Position numbers and translations under genes: made by a program. The notes under the pieces were generated by a model. The model saw nothing but the letters and a program-made list of their open reading frames with translations. It was not told the origin of the DNA and made no database searches. Of a stretch of DNA of 45,337 bases, positions 30,927-38,797 are shown in pieces. Source of the stretch: Bacillota bacterium (GTDB lineage: Bacteria > Bacillota > Clostridia > Acetivibrionales > DSM-1351). Within the stretch, counting starts at the first letter, position 1, and every line of letters begins with the position of its first letter. The stretch is from NCBI GenBank assembly GCA_023392075.1, contig JAEVZU010000274.1, positions 1 to 45,337 on the forward strand, in the 5' to 3' direction.

Positions 30927-31073
30927 TTACTTAATATTTTCATTTAAATCCTGCACTGTTTTATATACCTCCCCGCCGGTATCCGATACGAGTTCGGTAA
31001 CCGGAAGTACAGTACCTATAACCAGTGCAACGCAAAGTGCAAACATAATAATTGCAATTAATATATTTTTCAT
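30927..31073 (-). CDS. small single-helix membrane peptide, Tad-locus family member 3
   Basis: 48 residues. MKN is followed directly by a 22-residue hydrophobic helix and then LPVTELVSDTGGEV and a short polar tail. GAGG lies upstream, and its ATG comes two bases after the stop of the preceding paralogue, so the two are translated as a unit. It resembles the peptides encoded at 31076 and 31338 in the helix, the LP turn and the GQK/GGE-type position, but lacks their EHG. It has no leader sequence and no Flp-type G-x4-EY cleavage site. Probably a structural or accessory component of the Tad machine, by position only. Confidence 0.65.
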   Translation of the reverse strand: MKNILIAIIMFALCVALVIGTVLPVTELVSDTGGEVYKTVQDLNENIK

Positions 31074-31075
31074 GG

Positions 31076-31246
31076 TTACCTCGTGATGGTTGTGGACAGT
31101 GAACTGACTTTCGTATCCACTGAATCCAGCTGGGTCTCAACCTTCTGTCCGTTTTCTCTGCCATGTTCGGCAAGTGGTAATATTACAGCTATCAGCAATG
31201 CCATGGCTATGGCAAACATAGCTATGGATAATATAATCTTTTTCAT
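31076..31246 (-). CDS. small single-helix membrane peptide, Tad-locus family member 2
   Basis: 56 residues. MKK is followed by a hydrophobic helix (IILSIAMFAIAMALLIAVIL), then PLAEHGRENGQK and a polar Ser/Thr-rich tail. It shares PLxEHGxxxGQK with the 31338 peptide. An ATG three codons earlier is in frame, but the GGGAG ribosome binding site favours this one. It is separated by two bases from the next paralogue. Not recognised in named families; a pilin-like role is suggested by its location between TadC and TadE-like genes. Confidence 0.65.
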   Translation of the reverse strand: MKKIILSIAMFAIAMALLIAVILPLAEHGRENGQKVETQLDSVDTKVSSLSTTITR

Positions 31247-31337
31247 ATTTTTCATCTCCCTTTAATTTTTAACTTATTTTTAATCTTCTGTAATGAGATT
31301 GTTTGAATTTGTTTTATCCCTTCATTTCTTATCAGGA

Positions 31338-31502
31338 CTACCTGATCACTTCATCTATTCTGGTTATAACTGCTTCTCCCTGCAAAACTGCTTTTTGACC
31401 TGCAGTGGTTCCATGTTCAAACAACGGTATTATCACTCCTATAATTAGTGCCAATGCTATAGCTAATAATGCAATAGATATGATTATCTGTTTAATATCC
31501 AA
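31338..31502 (-). CDS. small single-helix membrane peptide, Tad-locus family member 1
   Basis: 54 residues from a TTG start that directly follows a ten-base perfect anti-16S match, AGGAGGTGAT. The helix IIISIALLAIALALIIGVII is followed by PLFEHGTTAGQKAVLQGEAV, where PLFEHG and GQK match the 31076 peptide. No other in-frame start is available. It lies 99 bases after tadC, across a short repeat element. The three tandem paralogues occupy the place where Flp pilin genes are often found in Tad operons, but they have no recognisable prepilin cleavage motif. Confidence 0.65.
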   Translation of the reverse strand: MDIKQIIISIALLAIALALIIGVIIPLFEHGTTAGQKAVLQGEAVITRIDEVIR

Positions 31503-31531
31503 TCACCTCCTGAGAGCTAATCTGCTGATAG

Positions 31532-31593
31532 TCTGCAACATCTGAAACGTTTTTTGTCCGGCTATGAATTTATATGAATTTAAATGTTACAGA
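31532..31593. repeat. 62-bp miniature element with MITE-family ends
   Basis: TCTGCAACATCTGAAACG at the left matches the family end TCTGTAACATCTAAAACG. The right end is an inverted partner (AATTTAAATGTTACAGA). It lies between tadC and the first small peptide gene and could separate or regulate them. Confidence 0.55.
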
Positions 31594-31601
31594 ATATTGT
31601 G

Positions 31602-32741
31602 CTATATATAATCGAAAGCCTTATAAACTATATCAAGCATAGGATCCAGCATTAGTCTGGCCAATTCATAAACCAGCGGCACTATACTGAGGAATGCTGC
31701 CAGATCAATAAAATCCACAGTCTCATCTGCTGTCATGATAATAGCCTCATCTCTCTCAATAATTTCTCTTTCAAGGATCTGAAGAGCAATTTCCTTGTCT
31801 GTACGACTGTATATTTCTATAATATTGGCCATTTTTGTCAGGGTTTTTATGTTTCTGATTTTCAAAGATTTAAAGGCCTTGACTTTATCGTATTTAAACA
31901 GATGGGAGAATTCCCTGAAGTATTTTGAATATATTTTTGAAGACCTCTCCAGCTGATTGATAATATCCAGAGTTTTAATACCGTCCACTCTTGCAAGAAG
32001 TTCAAAAACGTATTCAAGTTTAATTATTTCTCTTTTGTATACCGAACCCCGTATAAGCCATCTGATAATAAAAAATATATCCGGTACAAATGAAGAAAGG
32101 ATTATCACTATGAGGTGTTTGAAGTGAAATGTTCCCAGTAATTTTACTTTTTGCCGGACATCCAGAAACCATTTCGTTTTTTCATCCAGAAGACGTTCGT
32201 CCGATGTATTTAGTTGTTCTGCAATTATCGCTTCAACCATGTTGTATTTTTGCTCATAAGTACTGCCGGACAGCTTCTCGGAATCAATCCTGTCTAAAAT
32301 TTGCCTATATAGCTCATATTTAGTATGGTCCACCGGGTCTGAACTGCCTAACATAATTTGATCAAAGTCCGAGGTCTCAATTATGATTTGGGCATGATAA
32401 ACTGTATTGCTGTACAAAATCGCCAGAAAGAAACCTGTAAAGGATATTAAACAAAGGATTTTCAGAAAATAAAACTGTGAAAGACTTATTCCAGCTTCAC
32501 TAAGCTCAAGAATTTTTGTCAAATACCTGTTCATCAGCATTTTTTTGTCTTTTGAAATAAAGTTTAGCGGAACAGATATTATTTTATAATTGGTGATCCG
32601 TTCCAATAAAGCTAATAAGGGTACCCCGCCCTCCTTCGCCCTCTCAATACACACGCGGAGTTTTACCGCTTTATATAAAACCCCGGATGCAATCAGTAGA
32701 GTTCCCAGTAAAATGACAAAAATCATCAGACCTTTAGTCAT
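31602..32741 (-). CDS. tadC: Tad pilus inner-membrane platform protein TadC
   Basis: 379 residues with membrane helices near the N-terminus, at about 95-120, at about 215-240 and at the C-terminus, and a GspF/T2SSF-type cytoplasmic core (FEFSHLFKYDKVKAFKSLKIRN). It sits directly after TadB, as in Tad loci, where the two form the membrane platform driven by the CpaF ATPase. GGGAGG precedes the ATG, ten bases after the tadB stop. The call rests on size, membrane layout and gene order rather than strong motifs. Confidence 0.75.
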   Translation of the reverse strand: MTKGLMIFVILLGTLLIASGVLYKAVKLRVCIERAKEGGVPLLALLERITNYKIISVPLNFISKDKKMLMNRYLTKILELSEAGISLSQFYFLKILCLISFTGFFLAILYSNTVYHAQIIIETSDFDQIMLGSSDPVDHTKYELYRQILDRIDSEKLSGSTYEQKYNMVEAIIAEQLNTSDERLLDEKTKWFLDVRQKVKLLGTFHFKHLIVIILSSFVPDIFFIIRWLIRGSVYKREIIKLEYVFELLARVDGIKTLDIINQLERSSKIYSKYFREFSHLFKYDKVKAFKSLKIRNIKTLTKMANIIEIYSRTDKEIALQILEREIIERDEAIIMTADETVDFIDLAAFLSIVPLVYELARLMLDPMLDIVYKAFDYI

Positions 32742-32753
32742 CTTTTTTCCTCC

Positions 32754-33692
32754 CTATATTCTTCTCAGTATTCTTACCATCAGCAGGGCAACCAGTGAAA
32801 ATATGGTCACTTTAGCGAACGAAGCTGTAGCATCATAATAAAGCCCCGTATTTGAACCTAATATGGTTCTATTTAGAAGCAATATAACCGGAAGACTCAA
32901 TATACTTGCCCCCACTGTAAAAACCTCATACCATATGAGCCTTTTATTCTTCTTTTTCTCGATGTTGTTGTACCTGGTAATGGTACGGTTCAGCTTGTAA
33001 AGCTGGGCTATAAGTTCACCTCCGTTCTCCCGGTAATTTACCAGCAGCAAAACAAAAATATTAAACCAGGTATCATTAATCCTATCCCTAATTTTGCAAA
33101 GACTATTATTTAAATCACTGCAATCAGAGGCCCTTAACATGATTCTGCCAAATGTCCGGTCCATATTCCTGCTGCACTCCAGAAGTGACGGTTTGATCCT
33201 GTAATGCAGCATAAATGAACCCCTGAAACAATCGATCAAATTAGGTATTTTCATTCTAAGACTATACTTCATATAATCAACTATTAAAGTAAATACATAG
33301 TACGGAACCATCATACACAGAAAAAAGGTCACAAGTTTGGTATACCAAAGATTTAAAACTCCGTTCAAGGTGAGGTACATAATACCTCCAACAACAGGTA
33401 AGCCCAGGGTAAAAATCGCTATCATTCTTCTCTCGGCCAGATCCTCCAATAAAAAGTATGATATGGAATTTGAAAGTTTACAGGATAATATTTTCAGTGG
33501 AGGCCTGTTTGTGAATAGTTCAATTAAACAAAGATATTTGACTTCCTTTATGTTTTTGATCTTTTTAAAATTGAATGGAACAATGTTGTATACCGATATG
33601 TATATTCCGGCTAAAATGAGCAGAAGCCCTGCCGGAAAAAACGGAAGGAAAAAGCGTAAATCATGCAGCACATCTATTACTGAATCCGTCAT
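32754..33692 (-). CDS. tadB: Tad pilus inner-membrane platform protein TadB
   Basis: 312 residues with an N-terminal helix (FFPAGLLLILAGIYISVY), two central helices, a T2SSF-like cytoplasmic domain (CRDRIND...ENGGELIAQLYKLNRTITRY) and C-terminal helices. The ENGGELIAQL element is typical of TadB-type GspF domains. GGAGGGGAG is upstream, and the gene begins two bases after the CpaF stop. It pairs with TadC downstream. Confidence 0.8.
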   Translation of the reverse strand: MTDSVIDVLHDLRFFLPFFPAGLLLILAGIYISVYNIVPFNFKKIKNIKEVKYLCLIELFTNRPPLKILSCKLSNSISYFLLEDLAERRMIAIFTLGLPVVGGIMYLTLNGVLNLWYTKLVTFFLCMMVPYYVFTLIVDYMKYSLRMKIPNLIDCFRGSFMLHYRIKPSLLECSRNMDRTFGRIMLRASDCSDLNNSLCKIRDRINDTWFNIFVLLLVNYRENGGELIAQLYKLNRTITRYNNIEKKKNKRLIWYEVFTVGASILSLPVILLLNRTILGSNTGLYYDATASFAKVTIFSLVALLMVRILRRI

Positions 33693-33694
33693 AT

Positions 33695-35209
33695 TTACTC
33701 CCCTCCGGAAATTCTTTCCGAATCAGGTCTAAACAAGCCGTTAAGTTCCTCTACGTCCGAATTCGACATTTCATACTCCATACATGACAATATCTGTTCC
33801 CTGGACAAGCCTTTCTGATTGACCCAATACTGTCCTTTTTCCCTGTCAAATACAAACAGGTCATTTATCTGAAAGGACATGCTTTCTTCATTTGCAATGA
33901 CCTCAGAGACCTTATATACATATCTTTGTCCGGTTTCCCTGTCAAGTTTGATATGTACTACAAGATCAACGGCATCGGCCACATCAAACTGGGCTTCCCT
34001 GTAATCAGTGTAATAACCGGTCTGCATTAAAAGCTGCCTGAGATCGTGTATCATTCGCCTTGTGCTTGAAGAGTGAAAGGTGAACAGACTTCCCCTGGCC
34101 TGTCTCAACATGGCCTTTATCATTTCAAAGGCCTCATAGGAATTCCTTACCTCACCATAAATAACTATATCTCTGTTTAGCCTGAAGAAGATTTCAGTAA
34201 TGTCGGAAGGTTTAAAATCCTTTGTATACTGCAGTTCCACTATGTTTTTCTCCGGATAGTTGGTTGAAATGTTCAGCTCATGTATATTCTCTGCCAGTCC
34301 GATGCTTATATCGGGATCCAGCTGCTTGATAATCAGCTCATCTGCGGCAGTAGTCTTTCCTGAGCCCTGTTCTCCGATGATCGCAACATTCCGTCTGCCT
34401 TTTCCCGCCAGCAGTTCTATAATTCTTGCAATCCTGTCCTCTACAAATTTGCTCCGGTACTGCATTAATTGGGCTTTTGAGGCAAAAAGTCTCACATTTA
34501 CAACATAATATTTGGACAGTGGCGGTCTTAGGGCAGTAACTCTGGAGCCATTTTTCAAAATAGCACTTACAAGTGGGTATCCGGCATTTATCTCTTCCTT
34601 TGCGGTGGAAGTAAGTCTGTTTTCTATAACTTTACGGTAGCTCTCTTCATTTTTAAAAACAAAGTTTGAATTGGGAATATGCCTCTTTATTCCATTATAC
34701 TGAATCCAGATATAATCCCTTCTGGTACAGGCAATTTCATTCAACATCGGATCAAATACAAGCTCGTCCAGTATTCCATAACCATAAATTTCTTGATAAA
34801 TAATCTGCGTAAGCTTTTGAAGTTTCGTATCAAATTCGTCGAGCTCACTTATGGAGTATTTGCTCAGATAACAGCTTATTTCATTGTCTATTGGCTTGAC
34901 TGACGCTTTTGCCCCGGTATATATATTTTGATAATAGTTTATATGATACTCTTGTAATAGTTGATCAATATTGTCGGAGTTTATCAGATCGGATTTCTCG
35001 ATTAGAATAAAGTAAATGCTGTTTTGGATAAATTCCCGAGCCTGTACACTTCCATCTATAGCCAGAAGCTTTTGAGTCTGCCTGATCTCTTCAAGATAAC
35101 CGGCACCTCCCTCGTGTATGTCTTTAATCCCTGCAAGACCATTGATCCGCAGCTCCTCCTCAATATAATTCATAAGTTCTGTCAAGCATAATCTCTGTAG
35201 TATTCTCAT
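33695..35209 (-). CDS. cpaF: CpaF/TadA-type secretion ATPase
   Basis: Hexameric ATPase that powers Tad pilus assembly, about 504 residues. Walker A is GEQGSGKTT at 279-287. Then come the Asp-box region GLAENIHELN, the Walker B region DIVIYGEVRNSYEAFEMIKAM, and the His-box FTFHSSSTRRMIHDLRQ. The N-terminal half carries the usual helical region and a core beginning YGYGILDELVFDPMLNEI. The ATG is chosen because GGAG lies six bases upstream and it overlaps the cpaE-like stop by ATGA. It is followed immediately by tadB and tadC. Confidence 0.92.
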   Translation of the reverse strand: MRILQRLCLTELMNYIEEELRINGLAGIKDIHEGGAGYLEEIRQTQKLLAIDGSVQAREFIQNSIYFILIEKSDLINSDNIDQLLQEYHINYYQNIYTGAKASVKPIDNEISCYLSKYSISELDEFDTKLQKLTQIIYQEIYGYGILDELVFDPMLNEIACTRRDYIWIQYNGIKRHIPNSNFVFKNEESYRKVIENRLTSTAKEEINAGYPLVSAILKNGSRVTALRPPLSKYYVVNVRLFASKAQLMQYRSKFVEDRIARIIELLAGKGRRNVAIIGEQGSGKTTAADELIIKQLDPDISIGLAENIHELNISTNYPEKNIVELQYTKDFKPSDITEIFFRLNRDIVIYGEVRNSYEAFEMIKAMLRQARGSLFTFHSSSTRRMIHDLRQLLMQTGYYTDYREAQFDVADAVDLVVHIKLDRETGQRYVYKVSEVIANEESMSFQINDLFVFDREKGQYWVNQKGLSREQILSCMEYEMSNSDVEELNGLFRPDSERISGGE

Positions 35210-36090
35210 TTCAAACTCCATTTCTGCTTTGTACAAAGGGATTTTAATCCGGCTGTGCCAAACCGTCTGAAAAACCGTTCAAATACTTTACTGTCATCAA
35301 TCATCCTGTCACCGGATTCAATGCTATGGACTTTGCCTTCACCGGTCACACTGTTTTGTGCTGAAAGCCCCAGTTCCTGAAGCATATAACCTGATATTTT
35401 TTCAACGGATTTATTGCAGACGGTTTCCCTCTGCAGGTACAGGTGAAGGCTATCACGGTTTTTCATTTCCTGAAGTGTTTCACAGTACTCATGTGTAAAA
35501 ATTTTGTTTATACCAAATCTGCGCTTTAAATCTAATACTCTTGGATAAATATTGCGGTATTTTGATATCAGATGAACTGTTTCCTTATTTGCAGCGACCT
35601 TCCTTTCTGCCGTTTTTAACCGGTTTATGCATTCTATATCCTGACAGTACAGCTTTAAAATCATATCTGCCTGATGAAGTACAAGTTTAGACAGAATATT
35701 CTCACTTTCTGAAACAGTATCCACGATTATCAAATCAAATGAATTTTTTAGCTTCTCAAATAAACCCGCAAATTTTTCAGCATTTTTTGCAGCGTAGCTA
35801 TTGGTCATTTTATAACTTCCAAGAAAGCATATATCTCCGCACCTGGGTATTATGCCTTGAATTATCTCTTCCTTCATATTCTCAAAAAATTTATAGTTTA
35901 TCAGATCCTCAAGTCCGGTGCCCGATGAATCAATTCCAAACAATCTATACAGCGAACTGTGCTTTAAATTTAAACAGCAAACCAGTACCTTTAATTTTTT
36001 ATTCCCGGACATTTGGTTTGCAAGCATATATGTGACAACTGATTTGCCTGCTTGTTTAGAGTCCGACCAGACTGCAAGCATTTTTCCCAT
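35206..36090 (-). CDS. cpaE: CpaE/ParA-like ATPase of the Tad locus
   Basis: About 294 residues. The N-terminal MinD/ParA-like fold has a retained Walker A (SKQAGKSVV, lysine 16), a NxKHSSLY segment and Walker B DLIIVDT. CpaE proteins localise or organise Tad pilus assembly at the membrane. The ATG with GGAGG six bases upstream is clearly the start. Its leader holds three hairpins that are shared with leuC. The stop overlaps the cpaF start (ATGA). It has no N-terminal receiver domain, unlike many proteobacterial CpaE proteins. Confidence 0.8.
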   Translation of the reverse strand: MGKMLAVWSDSKQAGKSVVTYMLANQMSGNKKLKVLVCCLNLKHSSLYRLFGIDSSGTGLEDLINYKFFENMKEEIIQGIIPRCGDICFLGSYKMTNSYAAKNAEKFAGLFEKLKNSFDLIIVDTVSESENILSKLVLHQADMILKLYCQDIECINRLKTAERKVAANKETVHLISKYRNIYPRVLDLKRRFGINKIFTHEYCETLQEMKNRDSLHLYLQRETVCNKSVEKISGYMLQELGLSAQNSVTGEGKVHSIESGDRMIDDSKVFERFFRRFGTAGLKSLCTKQKWSLK

Positions 36091-36190
36091 ATTAACCTCC
36101 ATGAGCCATATTATGGCTTTGAGCCGCAATAGCGGCCATAAAATTGTTATGTAAGTAATTATCCTTTATCGCAATGTGGCGAATAAAGGA
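36091..36190 (-). promoter_or_regulatory. three-hairpin 5' leader of the cpaE-like gene, shared with leuC
   Basis: In mRNA order: CCTTTATTCGCC...GCGATAAAGG (36163-36189), GCCGC/GCGGC (36123-36136), AGCCAT/ATGGCT (36104-36118), then GGAGGTTAATATGGG. The first hairpin is identical to the leuC leader over 27 bases and the others differ mainly in loops and spacers. It lies inside the Tad operon between the cpaB-like and cpaE-like genes, so it may act on translation, RNA processing or stability rather than initiation. Confidence 0.6.
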
Positions 36191-36207
36191 TGTTGCTTTA
36201 ACTTCAT

Positions 36208-36846
36208 TTACTGCTGAGTCTCATCACAGTACAATTCATATATTAATTTGCCTTCAGTTATTGCAGCATACACTTTTTGGCGTTCGTCCTCTCCAAGTAT
36301 AAGTTCCATGTAGGCAATCCTTGAATTGATGCCTTTTATTGAATCAATTGAGTTTCCATTTTCATCGAGCATGTCAGTAACCATAACTTTTTTCAGAATT
36401 GTTTCTATTGTCGTACTTGTATCCTTTTTTAACCGGATATCAATATATGAACCCTTTCTGATTAAATTTGCTAGTCTTTCTTCAATACCGGCAGGAAGGA
36501 TGATTATTCTCTCGTCCTGCTCATACCACTTGTTTCTATCGATCAGGTCATAATGTCTGAAGTAGTCACTTTTTGTTATTCCCCGGGCAGTCTTCTTACC
36601 GATAACATTACCTATTTCAGTCTCCATTGCCTCACTAAGGGCAGATTTTTGAATTTGCTTTGTTTTTACATGTTTGCTCTCAATGACTGTTCCAGGTTCA
36701 ATATCCGATACTGCTATAACGGCAGGTACATACTGCCCGGTGTCCAGGGGATATTTTTTAAAAATATAAGCTAAAGTTACCGAGTTCAGTATCAGAAATA
36801 TCCCGAAACAAATCAACGTTGTTTTAATGATGATTCTTTTTCCCAT
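36208..36846 (-). CDS. cpaB: CpaB/RcpC-like pilus assembly protein (SAF domain)
   Basis: 212 residues. An N-terminal membrane helix (TTLICFGIFLILNSVTLAYIF) is followed by a SAF-type domain (VIAVSDIEPGTVIESKHVKTKQI...IGNVIGKKTARGI) and an RcpC-like domain, the order seen in CpaB. In diderms it helps the secretin; in Gram-positives it probably works in the wall zone. Its start context TTAATATGGGAAAAA is the same as that of the cpaE-like gene. GGGGG lies about 14 bases before the ATG. It begins ten bases after the kinase gene's stop. Confidence 0.82.
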   Translation of the reverse strand: MGKRIIIKTTLICFGIFLILNSVTLAYIFKKYPLDTGQYVPAVIAVSDIEPGTVIESKHVKTKQIQKSALSEAMETEIGNVIGKKTARGITKSDYFRHYDLIDRNKWYEQDERIIILPAGIEERLANLIRKGSYIDIRLKKDTSTTIETILKKVMVTDMLDENGNSIDSIKGINSRIAYMELILGEDERQKVYAAITEGKLIYELYCDETQQ

Positions 36847-36856
36847 ATTAACCGAA

Positions 36857-38482
36857 TTACCCCCTGCCTTTAATTAATTGTTTGAATTTAATATGCGGCC
36901 TCGTTTCGGGAGGTCGGACGATTTCTTCAACAATTCCAGAAATCGCTTTTTCCAGTTTGTCTGAAAGCAACCTCCCGAGTTTCAAGGGTTCTCCAAAGCC
37001 GCTGTACATCCATTCGAGGTATATCCTTTGATCATACGGAACCTCAAAGTGTTTGGATAGAGATATAAGTTTATGCAGATATTCTTGATTACCCTTGCCC
37101 AGTAAAATGCTCTGAAGAAGCCTGCACGGACTTAATTCTCCTTTATAGAATTTGTTGATTATAAAAGATGCTCCTGAAACGAGGTCTAAGGCCGGAACTT
37201 CGACATCAAGCCTCTCTCCGAGCCCTGATATGTTATACGGATTCATATCACACACCAGGAAAATGTGATTTAAGAATTGCTCAATCAACTTGAGAATTGA
37301 AAGTTCAGCATCAATAAAAATGAAGGAAAATTGATTCTGAAGCTTTGAGAAATGCTTATAAAGGATTAAAGGATCAGTATGATCATTAGGATACGTTTTT
37401 AATTTGGAGTTTAGATTTCCAAGGTTGAGATAATACAGGTTTGGGGTGAGCCTTGCAGGTTCATCAGAATTAGTATAGTCCTTCGCAGCCAGACTTTTTT
37501 CCAGTGTATGGTTTTCACTTAAATCAACAATGCATACAGCTTGTGAACCTTTTGCCGTAAATGCAGCCATAGCTGCTGTTATTGTAGATACCCCCGTACC
37601 TTCCATTCCAGTCAACGCATAGATTCTGGTAAGCCAGGTCTTTCTTTTATCATATACACTGCCGGGCGGCTTGTTAATACTATTCAATGTTAAATCCTGC
37701 AATTCATTCATTAACTCGCCTGCCCTTTGATATCTGAGTTCGGGACTGGATTGAATACATTTTTTCAATATCCTGAACAGACCGGGAGACATATATTCTT
37801 TATATTCATCATTGTAATAGGCTTGGATGGAGTTGAGGGGATCTATCCCCGAGATTAGTTGTATCAGTGTTATTCCGAGTGAATATATATCCGTGCCGGG
37901 GCTGGCATAGGCTCCAAAATACTGCTCAGGAGCTGCATAACCCTTGGTGCCTATAAAGATGGTCTCAGCAGGCAGTTTCCTGTCAGCCTCCATGTCTGTA
38001 TCATCATTTTTCAAAAATGATGATACCCCAAAGTCTATCAGCTTTACAAAACCATCCTTCGTAAGAATAATATTATGGGGTTTCATATCTCCATATATTA
38101 TTGGGTCGGGCTTGTGTCCATGCAGGTAAATAAGGACACTGCACAATTGAATCCCGAATTCTATTATTTTACGTTCTTCAAACTTTCCCTTCTGCTCCAG
38201 TTCCTGGAGTAAACACACACCTTCAATGTAATCTTCAATAATGTATATTTTTGTTTCGTCTTCATAAACATCACATATTCTTGGTAAGGCAGGGTGGTTT
38301 AAACGTTTTAATATCTCGGGCTCAATATACCCGCTAACCGAGGTTATCCTGTCCTTTGGTATCTCCTTGACGGCCCAGTAATTCCCCAGGTTTTTGTTCT
38401 CAGCAAGGAATACTTCACCGCAGCCGCCCTTCCCCAGGGATTTTATGTATTTATATTTTTGAAAGAATAGATTGTCCTGCAT
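36857..38482 (-). CDS. Ser/Thr protein kinase fused to a MinD-like pseudo-ATPase domain
   Basis: 541 residues. Residues 1-270 are a Hanks-type kinase: glycine loop GKGGCGEVF (17-25), lysine 39 in AVKEI, catalytic loop IIYGDMKPHNI (YGD in place of HRD), LIDFG, and YAAPEQY. Residues 285-520 follow a MinD/ParA fold: LTGMEGTGVST at the Walker A site (292-300), VCIVDLS, FSFIFID as Walker B, and FLVCDMNPYN. The Walker A lysine is replaced by valine, so the second domain probably does not hydrolyse ATP and may bind the CpaE-like ATPase. There are no membrane or PASTA domains. GAGGAG precedes the ATG. First gene of the Tad operon, suggesting phosphorylation control of pilus assembly (inference). Confidence 0.88.
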   Translation of the reverse strand: MQDNLFFQKYKYIKSLGKGGCGEVFLAENKNLGNYWAVKEIPKDRITSVSGYIEPEILKRLNHPALPRICDVYEDETKIYIIEDYIEGVCLLQELEQKGKFEERKIIEFGIQLCSVLIYLHGHKPDPIIYGDMKPHNIILTKDGFVKLIDFGVSSFLKNDDTDMEADRKLPAETIFIGTKGYAAPEQYFGAYASPGTDIYSLGITLIQLISGIDPLNSIQAYYNDEYKEYMSPGLFRILKKCIQSSPELRYQRAGELMNELQDLTLNSINKPPGSVYDKRKTWLTRIYALTGMEGTGVSTITAAMAAFTAKGSQAVCIVDLSENHTLEKSLAAKDYTNSDEPARLTPNLYYLNLGNLNSKLKTYPNDHTDPLILYKHFSKLQNQFSFIFIDAELSILKLIEQFLNHIFLVCDMNPYNISGLGERLDVEVPALDLVSGASFIINKFYKGELSPCRLLQSILLGKGNQEYLHKLISLSKHFEVPYDQRIYLEWMYSGFGEPLKLGRLLSDKLEKAISGIVEEIVRPPETRPHIKFKQLIKGRG

Positions 38483-38797
38483 GATAGCTCCTCAATAGAA
38501 AATAACTGAAATGAAATCGTTGAATAGATATTGACTAAATTTATCAAATTGGAATCTCAGGTATGATGTTCCAAACTTAGTTTTGTCAGTACTTACACTA
38601 AATTTAAAAAGTTATAAATCCTTAATAGTAAAAATTTTTGAAATTAGGTTTTAAAGATAATTGATTTTGATCTTGATCTTGTAAGAAAATGATCCCATGT
38701 AAATGACTGTCAGTAATGTAAATTATAAACCAATATAACTCATAATGCAACATTTATTTGTAATTTTTTTCAAGATTTTTTCAGAAATTGTAAAACA
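38483..38797. other. AT-rich intergenic region with the Tad operon promoter
   Basis: 315 bases without a gene. It holds the promoter at 38722-38750 and an untranslated leader of about 230 bases before the kinase gene. The leader has a small TTGGAA...TTCCAA inverted repeat and otherwise nothing recognised. No clear terminator for the radical SAM gene was found. Confidence 0.6.
38722..38750 (-). promoter_or_regulatory. sigma-A promoter of the kinase-Tad operon
   Basis: TTGCAT and TATAAT are separated by 17 bases on the minus strand. It is the best promoter in the gap and would give a long leader before the kinase gene. Confidence 0.6.
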
